A program made the translations under genes and the position numbers. Positions 27,039 to 37,274 of a stretch of 64,000 nucleotides of DNA are shown one piece after another. How positions within the stretch are numbered: position 1 is the first letter of the stretch; each line of letters opens with the position of its first letter. Source of the stretch: Pseudomonadota bacterium (lineage in GTDB: Bacteria; Pseudomonadota; Alphaproteobacteria; Rhodospirillales; Magnetospirillaceae); the NCBI GenBank assembly GCA_021793155.1, contig JAJYTF010000010.1, positions 87,374 to 151,373 of the forward strand. Reading direction: 5' to 3'. The notes under the pieces were generated by a model. The model ran no database searches, was not told where the DNA came from, and worked only from the letters and a program-made list of their open reading frames with translations.

Positions 27039-28022
27039 ATGCTGCGGCAGGTCCTATTTGCACTGAGCATCGTTTTCGCCGCGATGTCCCCCTGGCCGGC
27101 CGTGGGCGCCGAGCCGGTGCATCTGCGCATCGGGCTGGTGAAATTCGGGGCGGCAGCCTGGGAAATCGACACGATGCGCAGCCATGGCTTGGATCGTGCG
27201 GCCGGCATTGTCGTCGACCCCGTCGACCTGGCCAACCCGGCAGCGGGCGAAGTGGCGCTGCAAGCCGGCGGGGTCGATGCGATCCTGACCGACTGGCTGT
27301 GGGTTTCCCGGCAGCGCCTGGCCGGGCGACGCATTACCTTCGTGCCCCACAGCGCGGCGCTGGGCGAGATCCTGGTGCCGCGAGACTCCACGATCCGCAG
27401 TCTGGCCGACCTCAAGGGAAAGCGGCTAGGTGTGGCCGGCGGCCCGCTCGACAAGTCGTGGCTCCTGCTGCGAGCCTTTAGCCGCCGCCAAATGGGCGGC
27501 GACATCGCAAACCGGGCGACCATCGTCTTCGCCGCCCCACCCCTGCTCTCGCAGGAGTTGGCGAGCCTGCGCGTCGACGCCATCCTTACCTATTGGCCCT
27601 TCGCCGCCCGTCTGGCGGTGCACGGCTTTCGCAGCCTGGCGACGATGGACGAGGTCATCAAGGGCCTGGGTTTCACCAGAACGGTGCCAATGCTGGGGTA
27701 TGCGGTCCCGGACACCTGGATCGCCCGACATCCGGGCGGTCTCGAGAAGTTCCTCGGAGCCATCCGCGAAGCCGACTCCATCCTGTGGCGGTCCGATAGC
27801 GAGTGGGAAAGGCTGCGCCCCCTGACGGCGGCCGAGGACGACGCCACCTTGGTCGCCTTGCGCCAGCGCTTCCGCGCCGGAATCAGAGACGGATGGGACG
27901 CGGCGGAACAGGCCGACGCCAGCCGCCTGTTCGCCCTGATGGCGGAAACCGGCGGAGCCGACCTGACCGGCGGCGCTCACGACATCGCCGCAGGCACCTT
28001 CTGGTCCGGCGCTTGCCGATAA
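27039..28022 (+). CDS. Periplasmic ABC-type substrate-binding protein (NrtA/SsuA-like fold)
   Basis: 327 residues. Signal peptide (1-24, ending VGAEP), then a type-II periplasmic binding fold: LRIGLVKFGAAAWEIDTM, AILTDWLWVSRQRLAG, LGEILVPRDS, LADLKGKRLGVAGGPLDKSWLLL, ILTYWPFAARLAVHGF. Proteins of this kind are often encoded in quinoprotein alcohol-dehydrogenase clusters, where their ligand is unsettled. No permease or ATPase gene adjoins, so it may act with a distant transporter or as a periplasmic sensor component. It lies between the kinase gene and the convergent response regulator gene. Confidence 0.78.
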   Translation: MLRQVLFALSIVFAAMSPWPAVGAEPVHLRIGLVKFGAAAWEIDTMRSHGLDRAAGIVVDPVDLANPAAGEVALQAGGVDAILTDWLWVSRQRLAGRRITFVPHSAALGEILVPRDSTIRSLADLKGKRLGVAGGPLDKSWLLLRAFSRRQMGGDIANRATIVFAAPPLLSQELASLRVDAILTYWPFAARLAVHGFRSLATMDEVIKGLGFTRTVPMLGYAVPDTWIARHPGGLEKFLGAIREADSILWRSDSEWERLRPLTAAEDDATLVALRQRFRAGIRDGWDAAEQADASRLFALMAETGGADLTGGAHDIAAGTFWSGACR

Positions 28023-28047
28023 GACCGAGCGCGGTTTCCACTTCGCT

Positions 28048-28773
28048 TTAGTCGTACATGGTTCGCGCCGCGTGGTCGCCCGCAGCCTGCGGCGGCGGCG
28101 ATTTGCCCTCTTTCAGATCGCCCAGCAGCGACAGGATCTTGCTCGCCTTGATCACCGCCTGCGTGCGTGAATGAACCTTCAGCTTGCGCAGGATCGCCGA
28201 CACATGGGCTTTGACCGTGCTTTCGACGATGCTGAGTTCGTAAGCGATCTGCTTGTTGGGCTGGCCTCCGACCAGCATCTGCAAGACGATGCGCTGCTGA
28301 TGGGTCAGCTGGGATATCCCCTCCAGCAACTTGGCATCGGCCGGGCTGAGTTGGCGTTTGTCGCGCCCTGGTCCCACTGCCGGCGAGTAGATGCCGCCGT
28401 CCAGGACATAGCGGACCGCCGCCACCATTTCGTCCTTGGCCAGCGATTTCGGCATGAACCCCGCGGCGCCGCAAGTGATCGCCTGGTGCACGGTGCTGAC
28501 GTCCTCGGACGCCGATACGACGATGATCGGCACCGCCGGTGCGGCGTTCCGCAGCGATACCAAGCCGTTGAAGCCGTCCATGCCGGGCATGTTGAGATCG
28601 AGGAAGATCAATTCGATACTGTCGTCATCGACGACCGCCAACGCCTTGTCGCAGCTGTCGGCCTCGACGATCAGGTGATCGGCGAATACATCGGCGGCGA
28701 CCCGTTGCAGGGCTTCGCGGAACAGCGGGTGGTCGTCGGCGATCAGAACGGTCGGTTTCTCGTTGTCGGACAT
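28048..28773 (-). CDS. LuxR/FixJ-type response regulator (AgmR/ErbR-like)
   Basis: 241 residues. Receiver domain (IADDHPLFREAL, phospho-acceptor Asp in FLDLNMPGMDG near residue 60, VSAS, K in MPKSLAK) and a C-terminal LuxR helix-turn-helix (LTHQQRIVLQMLVGGQPNKQIAYELSIVESTVKAH). Similar regulators (AgmR/ErbR) switch on quinoprotein ethanol oxidation in Pseudomonas. It is convergent with the binding-protein gene (25 nt between stops) and is the plausible phosphorylation target of the hybrid kinase at 24194. Confidence 0.88.
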   Translation of the reverse strand: MSDNEKPTVLIADDHPLFREALQRVAADVFADHLIVEADSCDKALAVVDDDSIELIFLDLNMPGMDGFNGLVSLRNAAPAVPIIVVSASEDVSTVHQAITCGAAGFMPKSLAKDEMVAAVRYVLDGGIYSPAVGPGRDKRQLSPADAKLLEGISQLTHQQRIVLQMLVGGQPNKQIAYELSIVESTVKAHVSAILRKLKVHSRTQAVIKASKILSLLGDLKEGKSPPPQAAGDHAARTMYD

Positions 28774-29010
28774 GTCCCCACCGCAGATTTTTTTCGACGC
28801 TCATTTTTGGACGAATTCTACGATCGTCGGAACAGCCAATAAAGCAAAAAGGGCTGAAAGACGACGTAGCCGACTTTGGGCCGAAAGGGATACCCGCTCC
28901 AGCCTATCCCCGCTTCGGTTTGCTTGGGAAGCTTGAACGCCCATGGTTGTCTATGAAAAATCGCTTTGCTTCGCTCAGGCTACTTTCTCATTTGGATTTA
29001 TACTTAATGT

Positions 29011-31119
29011 TCAACCTATCAACACGGCCAGCGACCGGCCCTGGAGGGGATAGGCCGCACCACCGGCCCAGTCCGCCACCCCGTCCGGCAGCGCGGTATC
29101 GATCAGCCGCCGCCAGCCTTTCTTCGCCTCGGGCAGAAGGAAGGCTATTTCTTCATGGTGAGCATTCATCAGGACGATGAACGGACGGTCTGATTCCGGC
29201 TCGCCGGCCGCAGTGGCGTAGTAGTACTCGCCGCCCGCCCCGGCATCACCGGTCAGCAACATGCCCAACGTCCGCGCCTCGCCGAAGGCCCAGTCTTCGT
29301 CACTCTGCTCTCGCCCTTCCGGGTTCAGCCAGAGGATATCCGGGGGCTGGCCGTTCGCCCGACCGCGAAAGAAGCGCGCCCGGTGGAATACGGGATGGTT
29401 CCGGCGCAGGCCGATCACGCGGTGCAAGAAACTGAGCAGAGCGAGGTCGGGCTGGTCCCATTTGATCCAGGAAATGGCATTGTCCTGGCAATAGCCGTTG
29501 TTGTTCCCATCCTGGCTGTTGCCGATCTCGTCGCCGGCCAGCAGCATCGGTACTCCCTGACTGAGCAGCAGCATTGACAACAGATTGCGCTTCTGACGAG
29601 CCCGCAACTCGAGCACCGCCGGATCGGCGGTGTCGTCTTCGGCCCCGCAATTCCACGAATCATTTTCGTTGATCCCGTCGGCATTCCCCTCGAGATTCGC
29701 TTCGTTGTGCTTGGTGTTGAAGGAGACGAGGTCCTTCAGCGTAAAGCCGTCATGGGACGTGATGAAATTGATGCTGGCCGAGGGCCGACGACCTCGGTGG
29801 CCGAACAGGTCCGCCGAACCGGAAAGGCGCGAGGCCAACTGCGGAACCTGGCCGGCATCCCCCTTCCAGAAGCGACGTACCGTGTCACGGTATTTTCCAT
29901 TCCATTCGGACCAGCCGGGCGGATAGCCACCGACCTGATAGCCGCCATGGCCGAGATCCCACGGCTCGGCGATCAGCTTGACCTTCGACAGCACCGGATC
30001 CTGGCCGATGGCATCGAAGAAGGCGGCGCCGGGATCGTAGGAGAAGCCCTCCCGCGCCAGTGACGAGGTAAGATCGAAGCGGAAACCGTCGACATGCATC
30101 TCCTCGACCCAATAGCGGAGCGAATCCAGAACCAGCTGGAGAACTCGCGGATGGCTGACATTCAGCGTGTTGCCGCAACCGGTCGAGTCCCAGCAGTAGC
30201 GGGGATCGCTGGGCACCAGCTTGTAATAGGATGCATTGTCGATGCCGCGGAAGGACAGGGTCGGGCCGAGATGGTTGCCTTCGGCGGTATGGTTGTAGAC
30301 TACATCGAGGATCACCTCGATGCCCTCGTCGTGCAACCGGCGAACCGTCGCCTTGAATTCGCCGACCTGCCCGCTCCCGAGATAGCGCGGTTCGACGGCG
30401 AAAAAGCCGATGCTGTTGTAACCCCAATAGTTTCTCAGCCCTTTCTCCAGCAGCAGCCGGTCGTCGACGAAGGCATGGACGGGCATCAACTCGATGGCGG
30501 TGATGCCGAGCCGCTTCAGATGCGCGACCACCGGCGGCCAGGACAATCCAGCGAAAGTCCCACGCAGGCTGGGCGGCACATCGGGATGGAGCTTGGTGAG
30601 CCCGCGGACATGCGCCTCGTAGACGATGGTCTGCTGCCAGGGGGTTTCGGGACGCCGTTCGTTGCCCCAGGTGAAGGCGGTGTCCACCACCTGGCATTTC
30701 GGCATACCTCGGGAGTTGTCGCGCCGGTCGAAGGAAAGGTCATCTCGCGGATGGCCGATCCGATAGGCGAAATGGCCATCGGACCAGCGGATACCGCCAA
30801 CCAGCATTTTCGCATAGGGATCGAGCAGCAGCTTGTTCGGGTTGAACCGGTGCCCGGCCCGCGGCTCCCAAGGGCCATGCACCCGGTAACCGTAAAGTTG
30901 GCCTGGCCGAACGTCCGGCAGGTAGCCATGCCACACCTCATTGGTGTACTCCGGCAGGGCAACGCGCTCCAGTTCGCGCCGCCCATAAGGATCGAACAGG
31001 CACAACTCGACCGAAGTGGCATTGGCCGAAAAGAGGGCGAAATTGACGCCGCCACCATCCCAGGCCGCCCCCAGGGGGTGCGGCGAACCCGGCCAGACGC
31101 GAGCACGAACGGCGGACAA
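29011..31119 (-). CDS. glgX: Glycogen debranching enzyme GlgX
   Basis: 702 residues from a TTG at 31119 preceded by GGAGG. N-terminal CBM48-like domain (SPHPLGAAWDGGGVNFALFSANA), then the GH13 barrel: VVYNHTAEG, the nucleophile region DGFRFDLTSSLA, LIAEPWDLG with the acid/base Glu, and FITSHDGFTL. GlgX hydrolyses alpha-1,6 links of limit dextrins during glycogen breakdown. No other glg gene is in the window. clpA lies upstream on the same strand, separated by a palindrome. Confidence 0.93.
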   Translation of the reverse strand: MSAVRARVWPGSPHPLGAAWDGGGVNFALFSANATSVELCLFDPYGRRELERVALPEYTNEVWHGYLPDVRPGQLYGYRVHGPWEPRAGHRFNPNKLLLDPYAKMLVGGIRWSDGHFAYRIGHPRDDLSFDRRDNSRGMPKCQVVDTAFTWGNERRPETPWQQTIVYEAHVRGLTKLHPDVPPSLRGTFAGLSWPPVVAHLKRLGITAIELMPVHAFVDDRLLLEKGLRNYWGYNSIGFFAVEPRYLGSGQVGEFKATVRRLHDEGIEVILDVVYNHTAEGNHLGPTLSFRGIDNASYYKLVPSDPRYCWDSTGCGNTLNVSHPRVLQLVLDSLRYWVEEMHVDGFRFDLTSSLAREGFSYDPGAAFFDAIGQDPVLSKVKLIAEPWDLGHGGYQVGGYPPGWSEWNGKYRDTVRRFWKGDAGQVPQLASRLSGSADLFGHRGRRPSASINFITSHDGFTLKDLVSFNTKHNEANLEGNADGINENDSWNCGAEDDTADPAVLELRARQKRNLLSMLLLSQGVPMLLAGDEIGNSQDGNNNGYCQDNAISWIKWDQPDLALLSFLHRVIGLRRNHPVFHRARFFRGRANGQPPDILWLNPEGREQSDEDWAFGEARTLGMLLTGDAGAGGEYYYATAAGEPESDRPFIVLMNAHHEEIAFLLPEAKKGWRRLIDTALPDGVADWAGGAAYPLQGRSLAVLIG

Positions 31120-31196
31120 TTGCAGCCTCCTGGCCGGTCACAGGATCCTTTGCGGAGCCTATCCTTGGGGCCGCCTTTGGGGCGGGCCCCTTAGGG

Positions 31197-31229
31197 CTCA
31201 GGATGACGCGGACGGGTGGTCATCCTGAG
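31197..31229. repeat. REP-like palindrome between clpA and glgX
   Basis: Perfect 11-bp arms CTCAGGATGAC / GTCATCCTGAG with an 11-nt loop, then GCGAAGCGAAGGATC. The string CATCCTGAGCGAAGCGAAGG is a common bacterial intergenic repeat. It may end the minus-strand clpA transcript. Confidence 0.6.
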
Positions 31230-31258
31230 CGAAGCGAAGGATCTATGGCTGCTTCCGC

Positions 31259-33556
<2,298 letters not shown>

Positions 33557-33889
33557 CTATTCCTTCTCAATGGTACACTGAAGCGGATGCTGGTTCTGCC
33601 GGGCCAAATCCATGACCTGCGTCACCTTTGTCTCCGCCACTTCATATGTGTATACCCCACAGACACCGACGCCCCTTTGATGCACATGCAGCATGATCCG
33701 GGTGGCCTCTTCGCGGTTCTTGGCGAAGAAGCGTTCGAGCACATGCACGACGAACTCCATCGGTGTGTAGTCGTCGTTCAACATCAGAACCTTGTACATC
33801 GACGGCCGCTTGGTCTTGGGGCGGGTCTTGATCACCACGCCGGTATGGGTGCCGTCGTCATTCGTTCTATCGTTGTCGCTGCCGCTCAT
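33557..33889 (-). CDS. clpS: ClpA adaptor protein ClpS
   Basis: 110 residues from the ATG at 33889; the frame is open further upstream, but family proteins start after a short flexible arm as here ([11 protein letters not shown]). The ClpS core is clear: [20 protein letters not shown], with the N-end-rule pocket residues of [10 protein letters not shown], then [28 protein letters not shown]. Delivers N-degron proteins to ClpAP. The stop is adjacent to the clpA start. Confidence 0.95.
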   Translation of the reverse strand: MSGSDNDRTNDDGTHTGVVIKTRPKTKRPSMYKVLMLNDDYTPMEFVVHVLERFFAKNREEATRIMLHVHQRGVGVCGVYTYEVAETKVTQVMDLARQNQHPLQCTIEKE

Positions 33890-34028
33890 GCGCGCTAATC
33901 GGTTCACCAGTGTCGCTGTCGGAACACGATTATAATATTGGTGTGGCATGGCCGGGGAAAAGCCCCCTCTTCGCCAGAGCGCCATCGGTTACGTCCCTTT
34001 CTCAAGCCTGCTGTGCTGCAAACGACAA

Positions 34029-34056
34029 GGCCCGGTGGAGGTGCCTCCACCGGGCC
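34029..34056 (-). terminator. Terminator downstream of the phasin gene
   Basis: Perfect 12-bp arms GGCCCGGTGGAG / CTCCACCGGGCC with a 4-nt loop. On the minus strand it is followed by TTGTCGTTTG. It lies 86 nt beyond the phasin stop at 34142. Confidence 0.7.
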
Positions 34057-34141
34057 CGGCCCCATCCTACCCGGCAACAGCCGCAGGAGGACACATCTTT
34101 CGGCGGTGCCGCCGAATTCGAGAGCGCTTTCGCGGGCGCCT

Positions 34142-34618
34142 TCAGAGCATCGGCCGGGTGAATTGCTGCACGGCGGCGTCGATGCGACCGTTCAACGGGG
34201 CAAAGGCCTCTTCTGCAAGCTTGGCGGACAGTTGACCGAAGCGGGTCCCCTCGGCCACCAGCTTATCGAAGTTCGATTTGGCCATCGAGGTCGATAGGTC
34301 CATGACCTCCTTGAAGGTCTTGGCACCGAACAGCGCCTTGCCCGCGGCCACCGACTCGTCGATGGACTCCTGGGTCAGGGAGACGAAGGACCTGGACAGG
34401 TCCTGCATGCCACGAGCGACGATGCCGCCGGATTTCACCAGGGCATCCACATTGTCGCGATTGAACTGCAAAATATCTTCATAGCCCTTGAACGCCGCAG
34501 ACCCGGCATTGACCACGCTTTCGATGGCTTCCTTATGCACGGCGACAGCTTCTTCGATCTGCTTCACGCCATTGGCGGAGGGGGTTGTGGCGGCCTTGGC
34601 GGTCTTGACGGTGCTCAT
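34142..34618 (-). CDS. Phasin-family protein (polyhydroxyalkanoate granule-associated)
   Basis: 158 residues from the ATG at 34618 with GGAG upstream. The phasin_2 pattern is clear: a helical, Ala/Lys-rich protein with GSAAFKGYEDILQFNRDNVDALVKSGGIVARGMQDLSRSFVSLTQESID and a late FGAKTFKEVMDLSTSMAKSNFDKL. Phasins coat PHA granules and influence their size. No phaC or phaZ is in the window. The leader carries a GACGA microsatellite. Confidence 0.9.
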   Translation of the reverse strand: MSTVKTAKAATTPSANGVKQIEEAVAVHKEAIESVVNAGSAAFKGYEDILQFNRDNVDALVKSGGIVARGMQDLSRSFVSLTQESIDESVAAGKALFGAKTFKEVMDLSTSMAKSNFDKLVAEGTRFGQLSAKLAEEAFAPLNGRIDAAVQQFTRPML

Positions 34619-34634
34619 GGTGGTCAGCTCCTTC

Positions 34635-34658
34635 GACGAGACGAGACGAGACGAGACG
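34635..34658. repeat. GACGA pentanucleotide microsatellite in the phasin 5' leader
   Basis: Nearly five perfect tandem GACGA units, 17-40 nt upstream of the phasin start and just upstream of its ribosome-binding site (on the minus strand the unit reads TCGTC). Outside the reading frame chosen here. Confidence 0.7.
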
Positions 34659-34960
34659 TAGCCCGCACCAGTCGTCTGAGCGGGCTGTTTTGCCATGTAG
34701 GATCAATAACTTATGCAGCATTGGAATGGTGTCGTCAACAGAATTTGTGCACCGCAGCATCACCGCCATAAACTTGTCACGCCAGCATTAACCCATTCCT
34801 AAGCCGAAGGTCGGCATACTGTCTCCGCGTTCTGGATTACCTGGCTCGATCCGGCAGGCGTTCGAATGGCTTATGCCTTATCTCGGACGGCCAATGGGAC
34901 GCCCACGAAAAATGCTAGATCCGTTCATCCAAAGTATGGACACGGATCTGTGGATTTTTT

Positions 34961-36349
34961 ATGGTGAACTCTACGTTTTCGTCCAGCTCCCATGCCCGGC
35001 AACAGGACGTGAAATTGAGCGCGTGCAAGGTCATATTGTCGTACCTGTTCCCTGCGGCCTTGCGTCGCATCACGAGTTCTCTGTTCATCATTGGCGCTAT
35101 TGTAATCGCTGGAGCAGCCACCCCGGCTCAGGCGAAATACGCCTCCATGGTGGTCGATGCCGACACAGGCGAGGTTCTTCACGCGGTCAATGTGGATCAG
35201 CGGAATTTTCCCGCCTCATTGACCAAGATCATGACGCTCTACCTGCTGTTCGACGAACTGGACAGCGGCCACCTGCATATGACCGACCGAATGCCGATCT
35301 CGGCCCATGCCGCCGCGCAGGCCCCGTCGAAGCTGGGCCTCGAGCCGGGTGACAGCCTGAAGGTCGAGGATGCGATTCTGGGAATCGTCACCAAATCGGC
35401 CAACGACGCCGCAGTCACCGTGGCCGAGTTCATCGGCGGCAGCGAAAGCGGATTTGCCGAGAAGATGACCCGGAAAGCCCGTGAACTGGGCATGCGGCAA
35501 ACCGAATTCCGCAACGCCTCGGGCCTGCCCAGGCCGCCGAACGTCAGCACGGCGCGCGACATGATGACCCTGGCACGGGCGATGATCCACAATCACGCCA
35601 AGTACTATCACTATTTCTCGACCCGCGAATTTGTTTACAACGGCCAGGTCATGAGGAATCACAACCACCTGATGGAGCATTACACGGGCGCCGACGGCAT
35701 CAAGACCGGATATATCGCCGCATCGGGCTTCAATCTGGTGGAATCGGCCAAGCGTGACGGCCGCCGGCTGATCGGTGTGGTGTTTGGCGGACAGAGCGCC
35801 GCGGCCCGTGACCGCCACATGGCGCATCTGCTGGATGCCGCCTTCGCCCGGCCAGCCGGCGCGTCGGGAGTGGAAATGGCACAATTGCCCGATCAGGCCG
35901 AGGAATCGGCAACGACCGCGAGCGGCGCGGCGCAACAGATCAATGCCGACGACACCGGCGCAGATACCCGTGCGGTCATGCGGGCGATGGCGTCGGCCAA
36001 GGCCGCCCCGGCCGCCAGGAAGATCGCCAAGGCGCGACCGCCAAAAGCCGCGGACGACAGCGACGACGCAGCCGGTGATGCTGACGAGGACAATTGGGCC
36101 ATCCAGGTCGGCGCGTATAGCCAGTCGGCAAAGGCGCGCAGCGCCGCCGAGGCGGCTTTCCGCAAGCTGGGCAAGCTGGTTGCGGACGGCGAAGTCAGCG
36201 TCGCCCGTAGCAAGGGCCGTCACCATATCTACCGCGCCCGCGTCATCGGCCTCCCCGAAAACACCGCACACAAGGCCTGCAGCCGCCTCAACAAGAGCCA
36301 CATGGCCTGCAAGGTGATCAACCTGGGTGTGAACGTGGCGACGAAATAG
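34961..36349 (+). CDS. D-alanyl-D-alanine carboxypeptidase (PBP5/DacA family, S11) with C-terminal SPOR domain
   Basis: 462 residues. A hydrophobic N-terminal segment (about 37-56, signal peptide) leads into the S11 peptidase domain with catalytic S86-x-x-K89 (SLTK), SAN (TKSAND) and KTG (GIKTGY) motifs. A linker of about 90 residues, Ala-rich and acidic, precedes a SPOR domain (WAIQVGAYSQSAKARSAAEAAF). It trims peptidoglycan pentapeptides in the periplasm; SPOR domains bind denuded glycan at division sites, so septal targeting is likely. The start could be further downstream, since the N-terminus before the hydrophobic segment is unusually long. Confidence 0.92.
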   Translation: MVNSTFSSSSHARQQDVKLSACKVILSYLFPAALRRITSSLFIIGAIVIAGAATPAQAKYASMVVDADTGEVLHAVNVDQRNFPASLTKIMTLYLLFDELDSGHLHMTDRMPISAHAAAQAPSKLGLEPGDSLKVEDAILGIVTKSANDAAVTVAEFIGGSESGFAEKMTRKARELGMRQTEFRNASGLPRPPNVSTARDMMTLARAMIHNHAKYYHYFSTREFVYNGQVMRNHNHLMEHYTGADGIKTGYIAASGFNLVESAKRDGRRLIGVVFGGQSAAARDRHMAHLLDAAFARPAGASGVEMAQLPDQAEESATTASGAAQQINADDTGADTRAVMRAMASAKAAPAARKIAKARPPKAADDSDDAAGDADEDNWAIQVGAYSQSAKARSAAEAAFRKLGKLVADGEVSVARSKGRHHIYRARVIGLPENTAHKACSRLNKSHMACKVINLGVNVATK

Positions 36350-36358
36350 CGCTACACT

Positions 36359-36418
36359 GCCGGCCTTGCCGGCAAATGCCAGAACGATGCCGGCCTTGCC
36401 GGCAAATGCCAGAGCGAT
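36359..36418. repeat. 30-bp perfect-unit tandem duplication
   Basis: Two head-to-tail 30-bp units (36359-36388, 36389-36418), each beginning GCCGGCCTTGCCGGCAAATG, differ at one base. Each unit contains GCCGGC-CTT-GCCGGC, itself a palindrome. They start 9 nt after the dacA-type stop and run into family C copy 2. Confidence 0.75.
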
Positions 36419-36442
36419 TTCGGCCTTCGTTTGAAGGTCGAG
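36419..36442. repeat. Palindrome, family C copy 2
   Basis: TTCGGCCTTC, GTTT loop, GAAGGTCGAG: the same element as at 22418-22441 with substitutions in the right arm. Downstream blocks (GCCTGGCCGGAGGCGCGAGCATCG) resemble the tails of the repeats at 26865, 40577 and 45462. Confidence 0.5.
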
Positions 36443-36554
36443 CCCGGGCGGCGTTCAAGCCCGCCTGGCCGGAGGCGCGAGCATCGTATCGGAACGAAGC
36501 GGACAACGCTTTGGCATTTGTTCGGAATTGGCTCCATCATTTCCGAAGGGGCTC

Positions 36555-37265
36555 TTACCGAAGTGTCGAGGCCAATGTCGCGCCCCGCGACGCCATGAAA
36601 TAAAGGCCCATATGGTGCGCCACCTCCCGCGGATGGGAGGCTGTCGGCGGCAGGCTCATCGACTCTGCCGCTGCGCGGGGTAAATCGTAGGTGGCACAGG
36701 CCGGTTCGTAGACGACGATATCCGTCAGGCTCGGCATCAGACTGTGATTGCGAGCGGAAAGCAGCGTCAGCACGAAGTCCATGACGCAGATGTCGGTACA
36801 GATCCCGACAACCACGACCGCCTCCAGCCGATGGCCATTCACCCAATCGACCACTCTGTTGCGACCGCTCTCCGGGTCGATGCCGCCGACGAAACCGTTG
36901 ATGCAGTCCTTGCGCAACAACGTCGCCGCATGGCTGGTCTCCAGCCATCGCAGCGCCGGAACCAGGTTCTCCTGCCCGGTGCCGATCTCGCAATGCGGCG
37001 GATAGGGCGGCTCGGGCTTGCCGGGAACATGGGTGTCCAGAAAGGCCAGGATCACCCTCCCCTCAGCTTCGAAGCGCCGCGCAAGCTCGCATGTCTCGGT
37101 CACCATCCCATCGACTCGCGGATCCGGGACCGGTGGCGCCAGGGGACCACATCCCACACCGGCAAATCCGTTGACCTCGTCGACGATCACCAGTCCGCTA
37201 CGCTTGGCACCGGCATCGAAAGGCACCAGTTGAAGCGGCAAATCGGAAAGGGCGAAGTCGCTCAT
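36555..37265 (-). CDS. Isochorismatase-family cysteine hydrolase (nicotinamidase-like)
   Basis: 236 residues from ATG 37265; an ATG two codons upstream is possible. Isochorismatase-fold features: GLVIVDEVNGF with the catalytic Asp, the Lys in LRKDCINGF, and the nucleophile Cys in VVVGICTDICVMDFVLTL. The family includes nicotinamidases and N-carbamoyl or isochorismate hydrolases; the exact substrate is unknown. The start is 10 nt after the upstream phosphomannomutase stop, same strand, so probably operonic with the sugar-nucleotide genes although no functional link is evident. Confidence 0.8.
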   Translation of the reverse strand: MSDFALSDLPLQLVPFDAGAKRSGLVIVDEVNGFAGVGCGPLAPPVPDPRVDGMVTETCELARRFEAEGRVILAFLDTHVPGKPEPPYPPHCEIGTGQENLVPALRWLETSHAATLLRKDCINGFVGGIDPESGRNRVVDWVNGHRLEAVVVVGICTDICVMDFVLTLLSARNHSLMPSLTDIVVYEPACATYDLPRAAAESMSLPPTASHPREVAHHMGLYFMASRGATLASTLR

Positions 37266-37274
37266 GGCCATCCC

